Shown here piece after piece: positions 22,821-33,805 of a DNA stretch of 64,000 nucleotides. A program made the translations under genes and the position numbers. Within the stretch, counting starts at the first letter, position 1. Each line of letters opens with the position of its first letter. The stretch lies in contig CM066321.1 of NCBI GenBank assembly GCA_033807775.1, forward strand, positions 256,172,422-256,236,421. Reading direction: 5' to 3'. The notes under the pieces are model-generated. The model had not been told where the DNA came from and ran no database searches. It saw only the letters and a list, made by a program, of their open reading frames with translations. The DNA comes from Saussurea involucrata. Its lineage: Eukaryota; Streptophyta; Magnoliopsida; Asterales; Asteraceae.

Positions 22821-23660
22821 GTGGCACTTCAATGCCTCTGAATGCTCATTGGTATCTTCTTGACTATCATGGTCAGAGTCAGATGGGTAGGTGATTCTTG
22901 GAGTACACATAGTTTTTTTGGAAGAGTCACTTAAGAGAGCTAGAGAAAAGCTATTTATATTTGTGATGACAGGCTTCCTTTGCAGTTTAGTCTGCTCAAA
23001 GTTGAAAAGAGATCCATAAAGGGCAGTGAGAGGCATATGATCAAGATCCTTGGTTGTCTTTATACAAGTTAGATATTTTCCCAAAAGTCAGGAAGACAGT
23101 CCATAAACTTGCACAAGAGTTCCTCATTGTCATACACTCTACCTAACAACTTTAAATCATTAAGAAGACTGTTAAAGCGGTTATAGTAGTTGGAGAGAGA
23201 TTCTCCTTTCTCATAAGAGAAGAGTTCAAGTTTTCTAACAAGTGCAATCTTTTTGCTCTTTTTAACTTCATTTGTACCTTCGTACAGAACACACAGAGTG
23301 GACCACATCTCTTTGGTAGTAGAGAGATTTACCAGAGAGTGGTACACTTCATCAGGAAGAGAGAGAGTAATGATGGTCCTGACTTTGGAATCGAAAGACA
23401 CAAGACGTTTTTCTTCATCAGTATATTTCTTGGGATTCTTAAGAATATACCGACCGGTTACAGTAGATTTTTCTTCGTCAGAATCATCTTGACCAACACT
23501 TTCTTTGCCAGATTTTTGAGTTTCATAGCGATCCCAAACTCTATGGACAAAAGGTCCCTCACTGAGAATAGCAGGGTATATGCTATCCACTCCTTCCATG
23601 AAAAGCATCATTCTGCTTTTCCACAAAGAAAAATTGTTTGGATTAAACTTAGGAGGTTTA
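22821..23660 (-). pseudogene. H gag: SIRE-like copia gag fragment
   Basis: Reads leftward from about 23660: WKSRMMLFMEGVDS, KVRTIITLSLPDEVYHSLVN, MWSTLCVLYEGTNEV, LSNYYNRFNSLLNDLKLLG, LLCKFMDCLPDFW, then a one-base frameshift near 23075 and MPLTALYGSLFNFEQ. It is the N-terminal gag domain of a SIRE/Maximus-like element. No start codon is visible in this frame, as an in-frame TAG lies upstream. The rest of gag and pol is lost at the junction with the LTR of G. Confidence 0.8.
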
Positions 23661-23759
23661 GCATAGATCTATTTTCAGAAAAAGTGTTTTGAGAGGAAAT
23701 TGTATTGTTTGAGGAGGAAGCAACCACTGCAGATCAAGTTTATTGAGAATAAACTTTCT

Positions 23760-23771
23760 GCTCTGATACCA
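23760..23771 (-). other. Primer binding site of H
   Basis: The minus strand reads TGGTATCAGAGC, a perfect plant initiator-Met type site, two bases from the LTR end. Confidence 0.85.
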
Positions 23772-23773
23772 CT

Positions 23774-24657
23774 TGTTAGTCCCAGATGGCTAATGAGAAC
23801 AAGAACAGGTATTGTAGAAGGGGGGTTGAATACAATACACAAAATTTTCACTTTAATGAATTCTTTGTTGATTTATAAAATCAAGAATTACACATAGAAC
23901 AACTAGATTGTTGCGGAAAGAACAGATGAAATCTATTCTAACAATCTTCACAAAGTAATACTGAAAACTACACAACTTCTAAAACACAAATATTGAAAGC
24001 TATTTAGTTCAATGGAGGAGAGGAGCAGAATATCTTGAGCACAGAGAAATTTTCAAGAGTTGTTAGTCATTTGCATGGAGAAGTCTTCATCTTTAAATAG
24101 TACCATGAGCATTTAATGCATGGGACACTTGTCACTTTGTCATTTGAAGGTCAGGTTTGACTCTCAAAAGTTTAAGTGTTTTTTCCTATTTTCATGGTGC
24201 TAAAAACCTTTGATGGTGACAATATCTAAGAATGGGAAAAAGGACAAATGAACATTTTCCCCCCATACTAGATATTTCTTCTTTGATGAAAATCTTCTTA
24301 GCAAAGATACAAGGGAGGATCCTCCCATCTTTGAGGATCCCACCGATTTGTCATGGACAAAATAGGTGAGAATCTTCTTAGCAAGGAGATAAAGAAGGAT
24401 TCTCCTATTGTGAGGATCTCACCGATTTGTCATGGAGAAAATCGATGAGATAGCTTAGTGTGGGTTGAGAAGTGCATCTTCAATCCGCATTGGTAGATTT
24501 ACTTCTTCTTGATTTCGGCTGATCTTTGACTTCACTGAACTTTGAAAACATGACTAAGCTATTACAAAGAACCTAAAATTTCTCTAAGTATAACAGACAT
24601 TTTTCAAAGAATGTAAAGAGATCAGGAGGTCATCTTCAAATCTTTGATGACCCAACA
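23774..24657 (-). repeat. 5' LTR of H
   Basis: From TGTTAGTCCCAG at 23774 to a likely end at GACCCAACA (24657). The ends form TGTT/AACA inverted repeats. Near the inner end it carries TGTAGAAGGGGGGTTGAATAC, a G-tract block also seen in the LTRs of A and B. The outer end is a best estimate. Confidence 0.6.
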
Positions 24658-25951
24658 CTATCCCTCATTTCCAAATACAAAACGGGAATTACAATTAATC
24701 CATGCATATTCCACGTTTCTAAATAACTCTTGTATCTATGGATCCATTACACATATTCGTACGCATATAATTTATTAACCTTGTAGAGAGTTATATTTAA
24801 ATAACTTATAAACCCGCATTATTAATGAAATTAAAACAAAACAATTTACTTCACAATACAGACTTCTCATTTGAATCGTTTCCATCCAAAAGCTTAAACG
24901 ATTCCAAATTACCAAACTGCTTCTATGTTGAAATTTATTAAATTAATTAAATAATATCCTAAGATTTAATCTGAAATTAACAGCAATGCTGTATTCGAAA
25001 TGTGGCTTAGAATCGGATCCGAAAACCAACTATCCGGAAAGTCGATCCGGTAATTTCATCCGGATGTTATCGAGAAACCCGTATCCGGAGATCGCTTGTC
25101 CGGATTTGTCCGGAAATCCTTTACCCGGATTCACCCGGAAACCACTTATCCGGATTTTTCCAAAAATACATTACCCGGACTCAACCGGAAATCACTTATC
25201 TGGATTCACCCGGAAACCACTTATCCGGATTTGTCTGGAAACTTGTATGGTTCCCGATTTACGTATGCTTTCAACCAATCTGTAATATTCAACCTTTTCC
25301 ATGTACAATTCTATCTATGAAATCCTTTAAATTTCAAATAATCGATTGCAATGATATACAAAACACACAATTTTTACAAAAGAGATGCACTCACCTTGAC
25401 TCAAGAGTTCAAAATCTGAATCGCACTTAAATCAATCAAACTTCAATTCATAATTCGTCGAACTAAATCATCAATCGATTGAAATCTCTATCTGAATTGA
25501 AAATTACAAATTCTTAAAGAAAAGATTTAAAGAAAGTTAGCAAACCCTTACCAATCGGTTAAGCTTTCGATCTCTATTTCTCGCCCTAACCTTGAAACCG
25601 ACTTCAATTCGTATCAGGATAAAAATATCTCAATTTCTGATTACATATTCACATTTATACATCCAAACTTTCTAATTATTCATTTTAACCCCAGAGCTTT
25701 CATTTATCAAAGCTTTTTAGATTAAAATGTTAAAACTCAACTCTTAAAAATTAGAAGACAAAATAGAAATACCCAATTCACGATTATAAACGTTTTTCCA
25801 TAACAAAACGTACCATAAAATCAATGGAAAATTTTATGGTGTTGAACTAAGTATGATCTTTGTTAGCTAGTGGTGATTTTGACACTCAACACTTGAAGGA
25901 AGGATCTTTTGTGATGAAGTTAACAAGTTTTGAAGGATAGAAAAAGTAGTT
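24658..25951 (-). repeat. J: gypsy LTR-like remnant rich in TCCGGA
   Basis: No ORF is supported. The 25010-25250 part holds about a dozen CCGG words in imperfect tandem units of roughly 30 bp (ACCCGGA, TTATCCGGAT). At 25391-25397 the minus strand reads CAAG|GTGAGTGC, like the donor-like site in the LTRs of I and G. This fits an LTR fragment of a third Tekay-like element. H interrupts it on the left and the LTR of A on the right. Confidence 0.5.
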
Positions 25952-26907
25952 TGTTGGTCCCGAAGGGCTATACAAGTTTGTAGAAATGGGGGGGGGGGGG
26001 GTTGAATACAAACACACGTTTTTACTTTTCTAAATTGTTTATTGATAAATCAAGACAATTTACAACTTGTTGCGGAACAAGATTAAGGATAAATCCTAAA
26101 TCTAAACAAGTTGGAACACTAAGTTTCTTGCACTAAGAAAGAGAAGGAAATTACTAATAATAACCTATCTCAAGAAAGAAACTTGACCAGAGTTAACAAG
26201 TTCTTCAAAACTGAAGCGGGGCGTCTTCTTATATACTGCATGCATTTAATGGATGGCAGTTTACACTTTACACGTGGCAGCAGCTGATTGGTTGTAGGAT
26301 CTGATTTGAGTAGACAACCTTAGTAGCCGCATGGATGAACAGTGTAGTATCAGAGTGGTTGTACGATTTTAGACAATAAGGAGGTTCTTTTCTGACATTT
26401 CGTACGGAGTCGTGCAAGGGTGGTTAAAACAAAAGTACTCTGTACGGAGGACTTCATGATCAGCTTTCGTTGAGTCGGATCTTTATCAGCGAATGGTAAA
26501 GTTCAGCGATAGCTAAAGTCTTGTACTTGATACTTCACGTTGAGTGGACAAATCTGAGTCTTCGCTGATCCGCATCAGTTCATTAGGAGACTTGTCGCTG
26601 ATTCTTGAGCTTGATCTTCGACTTCAGCGTAGAACCTATGTTAACGTGAAACTTGTCTTCAGGGATCATAAGTAAACAACTAACTTATCAGCGATCATAT
26701 CATAGACTGAACAGGCTCAGATCTATATGATAATGAACAGTGTTTGCTGAATATCTAATCTAAAGAGTGAGAACTCCTATCAGCGGTACTGTAAAGTCTT
26801 AGTACTTATCAGCGATAGTGAAACTCTGATACATATTGTTTACTTACAATTTTCACTAAGTGTTTAAGAGAGGGTCATTATCAAATCACTGAGGGTTTGG
26901 ATCAACA
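25952..26907 (-). repeat. 3' LTR of A
   Basis: 956 bp from TGTTGGTCCCGAAGGG to GGTTTGGATCAACA. It is similar to the LTRs of B but clearly diverged. It contains a 14-base G run near 25987-26000, a TATA box (complement of CTTATATACT) at 26227-26236 and many TCAGCG/CGCTGA words. The left flank is GTAGT; the other flank is outside the window. Confidence 0.85.
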
Positions 26908-26921
26908 ATCTCCCCCTATTT
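26908..26921 (-). other. Polypurine tract of A
   Basis: The minus strand reads AATAGGGGGAGAT directly before the LTR start TGTTGATCC. It is identical in B. Confidence 0.8.
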
Positions 26922-27175
26922 GATTATGACATAGCAACAGAGAAAATTGTTATTTAATGAAAACATAAGGATAAAAAGAACTCATAAAATATTTGTCCCT
27001 TTTACTATTTTCTGGGATCTTTTCTGTACTTATGGAGTAAACTACATTCGCTGAAATTTTTCTTTAAACTTCGTAAAGATTACATAGAGAAGTGGAAAAA
27101 TTACAAGTACAGCAAATAAAATTACAAGTACAAAAGATGTAGACAGATAAGGATAGAGAGAATTACAAGGCGATC

Positions 27176-30100
27176 CTATCCGTCAAAAGGTTCTTCCTTG
27201 ATGAGAAGTTCATCGAGGGTCTTTGATGTGGGAATCATCCAGTCAGGGAAATCTACTCCTTGATTCTTTTTGTTCAGAGCTTCTTCAAAAATCAAGGGCT
27301 TCAGGTGTCTAGCTTTAATGTCGCGTCTTACTTCACACCAGTATATGAGATCTCTGAGTTGTTCGATGGGAGTGATTGGAAGCTCAGAGATGCGTTGAAA
27401 GTGATGATTTCCTTTGTAGTCTAGAAAGAATATACCATAAGGATCACTTACAACTTTGCCAGGAATGAAAGTTTCTCCAGGTGGTAGGGAGGTGTCAACT
27501 GCTGAGATATCAGCATCAGGGCCAAGAACTTCAGCACGAGAAAAACCAATACCTGTTTCATTCTGTATAGGAGGACCTGAGTCTGAGACTTTCTTTTCCT
27601 TTGCATAGACTCTTCTTTGTTGAGGAGGAAGAAGAGTGGAAGGAGGAATATCCACAGCAGAAGAAACCGAGTCGATCTGAGTATTTAAAATTTTCTCGAC
27701 ATGGCTCTTGAACTTTAAGCGCGATCCCTGAATGGCTAATTTCACTTCCAACCATTCAGAGAAACCAAACTTATCTAAAGTAGTAGCATAGAAGGTTTGC
27801 TTGGTTTTGTATTCTCTGAATACATCAATTTCAACAACAGGAACGTCAACTAACAGTCTTCCTCTGATGTTTACTTTGATGATTTTAGATGGTCGAGATC
27901 GATAATTCAGCACTTCTTTACACCATTTCAAAGTCGTATCAGATACTTTCGTCTTTTCTTCAACGATCCTTTGGGCATCATCCCATAGCTGACGTTGGAC
28001 ATCAATGGGAGCTCTTTTCATCTTGGGGTCTTTCACTGATTTTTGGACAAGTTGGATGGTGAGTTCTCTGTCTTTTTCTTCAGCTTCCCATCTTTCAGCA
28101 ATTAACCTTTCAGCTCTGAGGTGATCCTGGTATTCCTTTTGTGAAAGTCTGAACTTTGGAGGAATAGAAGGAAGTTGATCATGCTTCAGGATGATTCGCT
28201 GATCTTCGAGTCTCTTGATCATTGCATCTCTCTTTTCTTGATCCTCTTCACTCAGCTTTTGAGGAGCCAAGGAAGCTCTGTTTTTGTGAGAGAGTTGCTG
28301 TTCTTCAGGTTCATCGGTCTCAGTGATTAAATCCAAGACCGGGATTATTTCTTCAGCGTTGGGAGCTGGGATTATTGTTGGTGAAGTCGCAGCTGTAGGA
28401 ACTTCAGTGATATCCTCAAACAGGGGAGAGGACTAGCTGAAACACAGCGACCGTTTAAGTAAGAAGAGTTGGGGAAGAAAGAGATAGAAAAAGAATGGGG
28501 TTAAGTGTATAGAGGTTTTATGGAGAGTAGAGCTGATAATGTGTATAGATAGAGGAGGGATGCAGTGTAAGGAAGTAAGATGTAGAGTACCTGACGAAGG
28601 CTTTGTCTTGGTCCGCTCCCCTGAAGGTTCGTTTATTGAAATCCCTTTGAGAGCTGTAGTCTTCTGAATAGGCTTGACGATAAAGGAGTCATCATCATCA
28701 TCATCGTCATCATCATCATTCTTTGGAGAAGAAGATGGTTCATCATCAGAGATGTCGACAGCTTCATCGTCTTCAGCTTCGTCTTCATCAGATTCAACCT
28801 CGTCAGCGTAGGGTGAGGTTACATCAGCAGCAGCTTCAATGTTCTGCTCTTCGAGTTGCTCCCCCTCAGATACAGAGGAAGGTTTCTCGGTTCCCTCAGG
28901 GTTTTCAACTCCTTGAGGTTTTGAAGAAGTATCATCAGCTTCAGTCTGGGGAAGGTCTTCTTTATTTTTCTTCTCCCCCTCAACATTATGGGGAAGGTCT
29001 TATTTAGGCTTCTTCTCCCCCTATTCCACATCATGGTGGGGGGAGGTAACGGATTTTTCAGTAGCAGCAGCAGTAGGATTACTGTCTTCTTGGCCAGTAA
29101 TTCTTATGCAGTTTTCAATCGCTGCTACTCTGTCTTCTAGGCCAGTAATAGCAGGAGTGATCTTGAAAAGTTCAGCATGATCCGCCGGAGTAAAATGTGA
29201 AGGTGCAGGGGCAGGGGCGGTCATGTGATTCAGGATCTGTTGTACCATTGTCTTCACTGAACTTACGTTAGTCTTTACAGCAGTCATCTCTCCCTCAAGA
29301 TTTCCAACCGATGTGTTCAGCTTTATGACTTCGCTGGACATGGTTTGAACTGTTGTTTTGAGAGAGGTGTAGTCGGTGTAGATGTCAGCAAGAACTTTGG
29401 CAAAATCACCAAGAGTACCATCAACCTTCTTCAAATCATCTTTGGAGGCATTCTGTTCAACCACTTTTGTCAGCTTGTTGAGATTCTCTCTAGCGTTTGT
29501 TACAGCTGAAGAGTTGTCAGAGAGAGTAGTGGTGAGACCTGTCAGCTTTGTATACAGGTTCTTTAGAGAGGCGTTGATGTCTCCCAAATTAGGACCTGTA
29601 ACAGATAAGTACTTATGAACAAAGGAAAGCTCAGAAGTTTGGGGTTTAGTTACAGTGTATATGGGTTGGTGTATACCTGCAGGAGGGTTGGTGAAGTCGT
29701 CAAAACTTATGTGTCCTGAAAAAAGTTCCATGTCATCAGCTAGAGTGCGTGTACGCATGAACATTCCTGCAGGTCCTGCATCCATCATTCCTTGAAAAGT
29801 ATCAGCTTTAGCTTCTGGAAGAATGACGGGTGCTCCAGTGATCGTGGTGAAAACCGGATTAGAGTCCAATGGAGTAGAGAAAGAAGCGAAGGTTGAGAAG
29901 GTTTGATGTGGAGCTAATTCAGTGTTGGATCCACTGAGAATCACTTCTTCAGTCCTTTAAGAGATTGAAGGAGGTTGGGTCGATTCCAAGTTTATAACTT
30001 CAGCGTTTAGAGACGCTGAAGCTGGGATGGAAGGGGTGGCTTGTTCAGCTGTGGCAGAGCGTACCACTGAACTTTCCATCAGCTCTTCAAGATGAGTTGA

Positions 30101-31182
30101 GGAGTCTTCAGCATGTAAATGCTGGGGGGTTGCTCCTTGGTTTTCTTGATTCTTTTGGAACCAATTTGGGTAGAAGATTGTTTCCTTTTTCTAGAAGGAG
30201 TGGAGGTTGCAGCTGGGGTATCAGCGGTGGGGAGATCCACTAAATGAGCTACAGAAGTAGAAGAAGGAGGATTGAGAATAGATAAGAGAGTAGAGAGACG
30301 TACCTCGTTTGGCAGGGGCTTGAAGTCGAGCACCTTAGGGCCAACCTGAGAGAGTTTCAGGTCTCCTACTTTTGGGTAGTTATCCTTAAGGCCAGTTTGG
30401 AAGATGGCGCTGAGGAATCTTGGGTATGGAACCCATGATGTTCTATCAGCAAAATCTACTCTGAGCGCAAGATCGTCGTAGATTATCGAGGCCCAGTCAA
30501 CATGGAGACCCTTCAGCAATGCATAGCCCATGGCTTGCTGAGGTTGAGCAGCTTGATCAGAGGAGCCACTCTTCCATGTCATGCAGCTTATCAGGTGTGC
30601 GAAGATGAAGTTCATCTCGCTGGGCATCTTTGACTTCTTGATTGCAGTCAGTTTCTTCTTGGCCTTTTCATCTCTCCCTTGATCCCAAACGTACTTCATT
30701 GCATCAAAGAATGCAATGAGTGTTTCTCTATCAGCATGTCTCTTGGGGTCAGGGAAAGGAATAAATGGTTTGTCTTTGGTGGCAACAGGGAGATTCAGTG
30801 CTTTCCGAATGATAGCAGGGTTGATTTTGATGGTGCCAAAATCAGTGTCACAGAAGATGACATCAAGTAGTTTGGTAGGGTCTTTGGATGATGGTAGCTG
30901 AGTGTGTCTGGCGGTATACCAAAACTGAGATAGTAGTAACTGATGAGCAGGAGGTGTTATGGTCAAGGCTGTAGAGAGGCAACAGGTTTTCAGAAACTTC
31001 ACAGCGTCGTCTAGATGTTTGACTTGTTTCTTCGGAGGAAAATCGAACAGAGCATGGAGGTTGTTTGATTTTGTAAAAGAGATTTCCTCAAGTTTGAACT
31101 TGACCTGAAGAGCCTTGGTGATTTCAAGTTCCTCAGCAGCAGCAGTGTTCTCAGCAGTTGGAATATCAATAGAATATGCCAT
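27176..31182 (-). pseudogene. A env-like accessory ORF
   Basis: Starts at the ATG at 31182-31180 (MAYSIDIPTAENT), 130 bases after a TATA box. The N-terminal domain (about 30-300) contains LLLSQFWYTARHT, IIRKALNLP, IFAHLISCMTWKSGSSDQ and VPYPRFLSAIFQ. A basic stretch follows (RKRKQSS, SKRIKKTKE), then a Thr/Ser-rich coiled coil at 29944-29021, acidic sequence, and a C-terminal domain at 28336-27176 (WLEVKLAIQ, GIGFSRAEVLGPD, WMIPTSKTLDELL). Frame breaks lie near 30079, 29000-28700 and 28590. It occupies the position of the SIRE1 env-like ORF. Function is unknown; I see no clear membrane segment. Confidence 0.75.
28437..28590 (-). other. Candidate intron in the A env-like ORF
   Basis: Donor CGTCAG|GTACTC at 28590; acceptors TTTCAG or CTAG at about 28433-28437. 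The interior is pyrimidine-rich on the minus strand. It corresponds to the 159-bp candidate in B, but a deletion just upstream shifts the phase here, so splicing would not restore frame in A. Confidence 0.35.
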
Positions 31183-31294
31183 TTCTGATTCTTCAAGGAA
31201 GAAGATGAACAATTTCTGGAAATTTTGAGAGCTCAAAATGCACCAGTAAATCTTTTTCTTGCTTAGAAGAGAAGTTTTTCGCGTAAAGAGAAAA

Positions 31295-31500
31295 ATATAA
31301 ACCCATAATGGTTTATATAGAGAGAGTAGAGAGAGAAAAAATCTTGAGCGGGAAAAGATTTTCATCATGACACGGACACGTGTTTGCATTTGATTGGAAG
31401 GTAAACGAAACGTGCAATCGTGTGTCAGAAAAAGAACGTGCCAGGGCTTATCCGTTGCAATGACGTCACAACTGTCCTTTCATATTTTAGGATGTCTCTG
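31295..31500 (-). promoter_or_regulatory. Candidate internal promoter of the A env-like ORF
   Basis: On the minus strand, in order toward the ATG at 31182: TGACGTCA (31461-31468), CCAAT (31393-31397), CACGTG (31377-31382), TTTCCCGC (31349-31356, E2F-type) and a TATA box CTATATAAAC (31311-31320). The same order and spacing recur in B (38217-38374). The pol ORF ends upstream at 31777, so this lies in the pol/env gap. Promoter activity is inferred. Confidence 0.55.
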
Positions 31501-31776
31501 AGGTTTTGAAAGCTCAGGGACACTTTTGAAATATGAAGCACTGAATAGAAATATCAGTGTTGGTTTAAGAAATTTCAAAGTATCGCTGTTAAGGAAGAGA
31601 TATTCAGCGATGCAGATTTGTTTTGAAATCTTTGAGTTCTAGGCGAACGTCAGCGAGTAAGAGAGAAAACATACCTTGATATCAGCGAATCAATTATGTT
31701 CAGAGAGAGAATGATAGAATGGGTTATACAAGTTGATTTTATCCTATCGCTGATCAAATGTGAACCGCTGAAGATT

Positions 31777-32578
31777 TTACTCTTCAAAGTTCAGCATTCC
31801 AAGCTCGCTGATGACAAAGTTGAATCTTGTCTCATCAAGAGGTTTGGTGAACAGATCAGCTAACTGATAGTCAGTTGGGATAAAATGAAGTTCTATATTG
31901 CCATTCATCACATGATCTCTGATAAAATGATACCTGATTTCGATGTGTTTTGTCTTTGAGTGTAGCACTGGATTGTTGGCTATAGCGATGGCACTTGTGT
32001 TGTCGCAATAGATTGGAATTTTCGAGAGTTGAAGGTCATAGTCTAGTAGTTGATTTCTCATCCATAAGACCTGAGAACAACAGCTTCCAGCGGCTACATA
32101 CTCAGCTTCAGCAGTTGAGGTGGACACTGAGTTTTGCTTTTTACATGTCCAACTCACCAGCTTTCCACCCAGGAGCTGACAGCCTCCTGTGGTGCTTTTC
32201 CTATCCAATTTGCAACCTGCAAATCACTATCTGAATAGGCGATTAGATCAAACCCTGAGTCTTTGTGATACCAAAGACCTAGGTTCATAGTACCCTTAAG
32301 GTAACGAAAGATTCGCTTTACAGCGATCATATCAGATTCCTTAGGTTCAGCTTGATATCGTGCACACAAACAGGTTGTGTACATAATATCGGGTCGGCTA
32401 GCTATAAGATACAAGAGAGAGTCGATCATCCCACGGTACAGCTTGACATTAACAGGTATTCCATTTGAATCCTTGTCTAGTGTCAGCGGTGGTGCCATAG
32501 GGGTTTTCATAGCTGAACTCTGAGTTAAATTGAATTTCTTCATCATATCTTTAACATACTTTCCCTGATTAATGAAAG
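31777..32578 (-). pseudogene. A pol: distal reverse transcriptase and RNase H
   Basis: Distal RT (NQGKYVKDMMKKFNL, SLLYLIASRPDIMY) up to 32578, interrupted by B. A frameshift near 32200 leads into the RNase H frame: TAEAEYVAAGSC, IPIYCDNTSAIA, TKHIEIRYHFIRDH and LADLFTKPLDETRF, ending LGMLNFEE at 31777. The RNase H catalytic acidic residues are retained. The missing RT continues at 45470 on the far side of B. Confidence 0.85.
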
Positions 32579-33539
32579 TGTTGGTCCCGAAAGGCCTATA
32601 CAAGTTTGTAGAAGGAGGGGTTGAATACAAACACACTATTTTACTTTTCTAAATTTTTTATTGATAAATCATTAACAATTTACAGCTTGTTGCGGAAACA
32701 AGATTAAGGATAAACCTAAATCTAAACAAGTTGGAACACTAAGGTTTCTTGCACTAAGAAAGATATGGAGATTACTAATAAAATCCTATCTTGAGAGAGA
32801 TTTGAACTTGTCCAGAGTTAGCAAGTTACTTCAAATGAAGTGAGTTCATCTCTTTATATACTGCATGCATTTAATGCAATTCAGTATACATTTTACACGT
32901 GTCATCAGCGGATTGGTTGCATGTCATTGACCTTGGTTGACAACCTTAGTAGCCGTAAAGATGAACAGTGTAGTATCAGAGTGGTTGTACGATTTCAGAT
33001 TTTCGGAGGTTCTTTTCTGACATTTCGTACGGTGGCGTGCAAGGGAGGTTAAGACAAAAGTACTTTGTACGGAGGACTTCATGATCAGCTTTCGTTGATT
33101 CAGTGATTACCATTTACTATTCAGCGAATGATAAAGTTCAGCGATAGCTGAAGTCTTGTACTTGATACTTCACGTTGAGTGGACAAATCTGAGTCTTCGC
33201 TGATCCGCATCAGTTCATTAGTAGACTTGTCGCTGGTTCTTGAGCTTGATCTTCGACTTCAGCGTAGAACCTTTGTTGACGTGAAACTTGTCTTCAGGGA
33301 TCATAAGTAAACAACTAACTTATCAGCGATCACCATAAGGACTGAACAGACTCAGAGCATTATGGTGAACAGTGTTCGCTGAATGTTTAATTTAAAGAGC
33401 GAGAGTTCCTATCAGCGGTACTGTAAGATCTTAGTATTTATCAGCGATAGTGAAACTCTGATACATATTGTTTACCTACAATTTTTACTAAGTATTTAAG
33501 AGAGGGTCATTATCAAATCACTGAGGGTTTGGATCAACA
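32579..33539 (-). repeat. 3' LTR of B
   Basis: TGTTGGTCCCGAAAGG to GGATCAACA. TATA box (complement of TCTTTATATA) at 32851-32860. Short G tract (AAGGAGGGG) near 32612. At least nine TCAGCG or CGCTGA-type words. Confidence 0.95.
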
Positions 33540-33553
33540 ATCTCCCCCTATTT
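33540..33553 (-). other. Polypurine tract of B
   Basis: The minus strand reads AATAGGGGGAGAT next to the LTR start TGTTGATCC. Confidence 0.85.
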
Positions 33554-33805
33554 GATTATGACATAGCAACAAAGAAAATTGCTATTTAATGAAAACATAA
33601 GGATAAAAAGAACTCATAAAATATCTGTCCCTTTTACTGTTTTCTGGGATCTTTTCAGTACTGATGGAGTAAAGTACATTCGCTGAAATCTTTCTTTAAA
33701 TCTTTGAATCAGGTTACAATGAAGAACAGAAAGATTATAAGTACAAGCGAAATAAATTACAAGTACAGAAGGATAACTGATACAATAGAGAAAAAGGAGA
33801 TTATA

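Noticed and set aside
27176..28336. Separate host gene encoding a 386-aa protein
   Set aside because: The same domain occurs in B at 33806-34874 in the same place; it is the C-terminal part of the env-like ORF.
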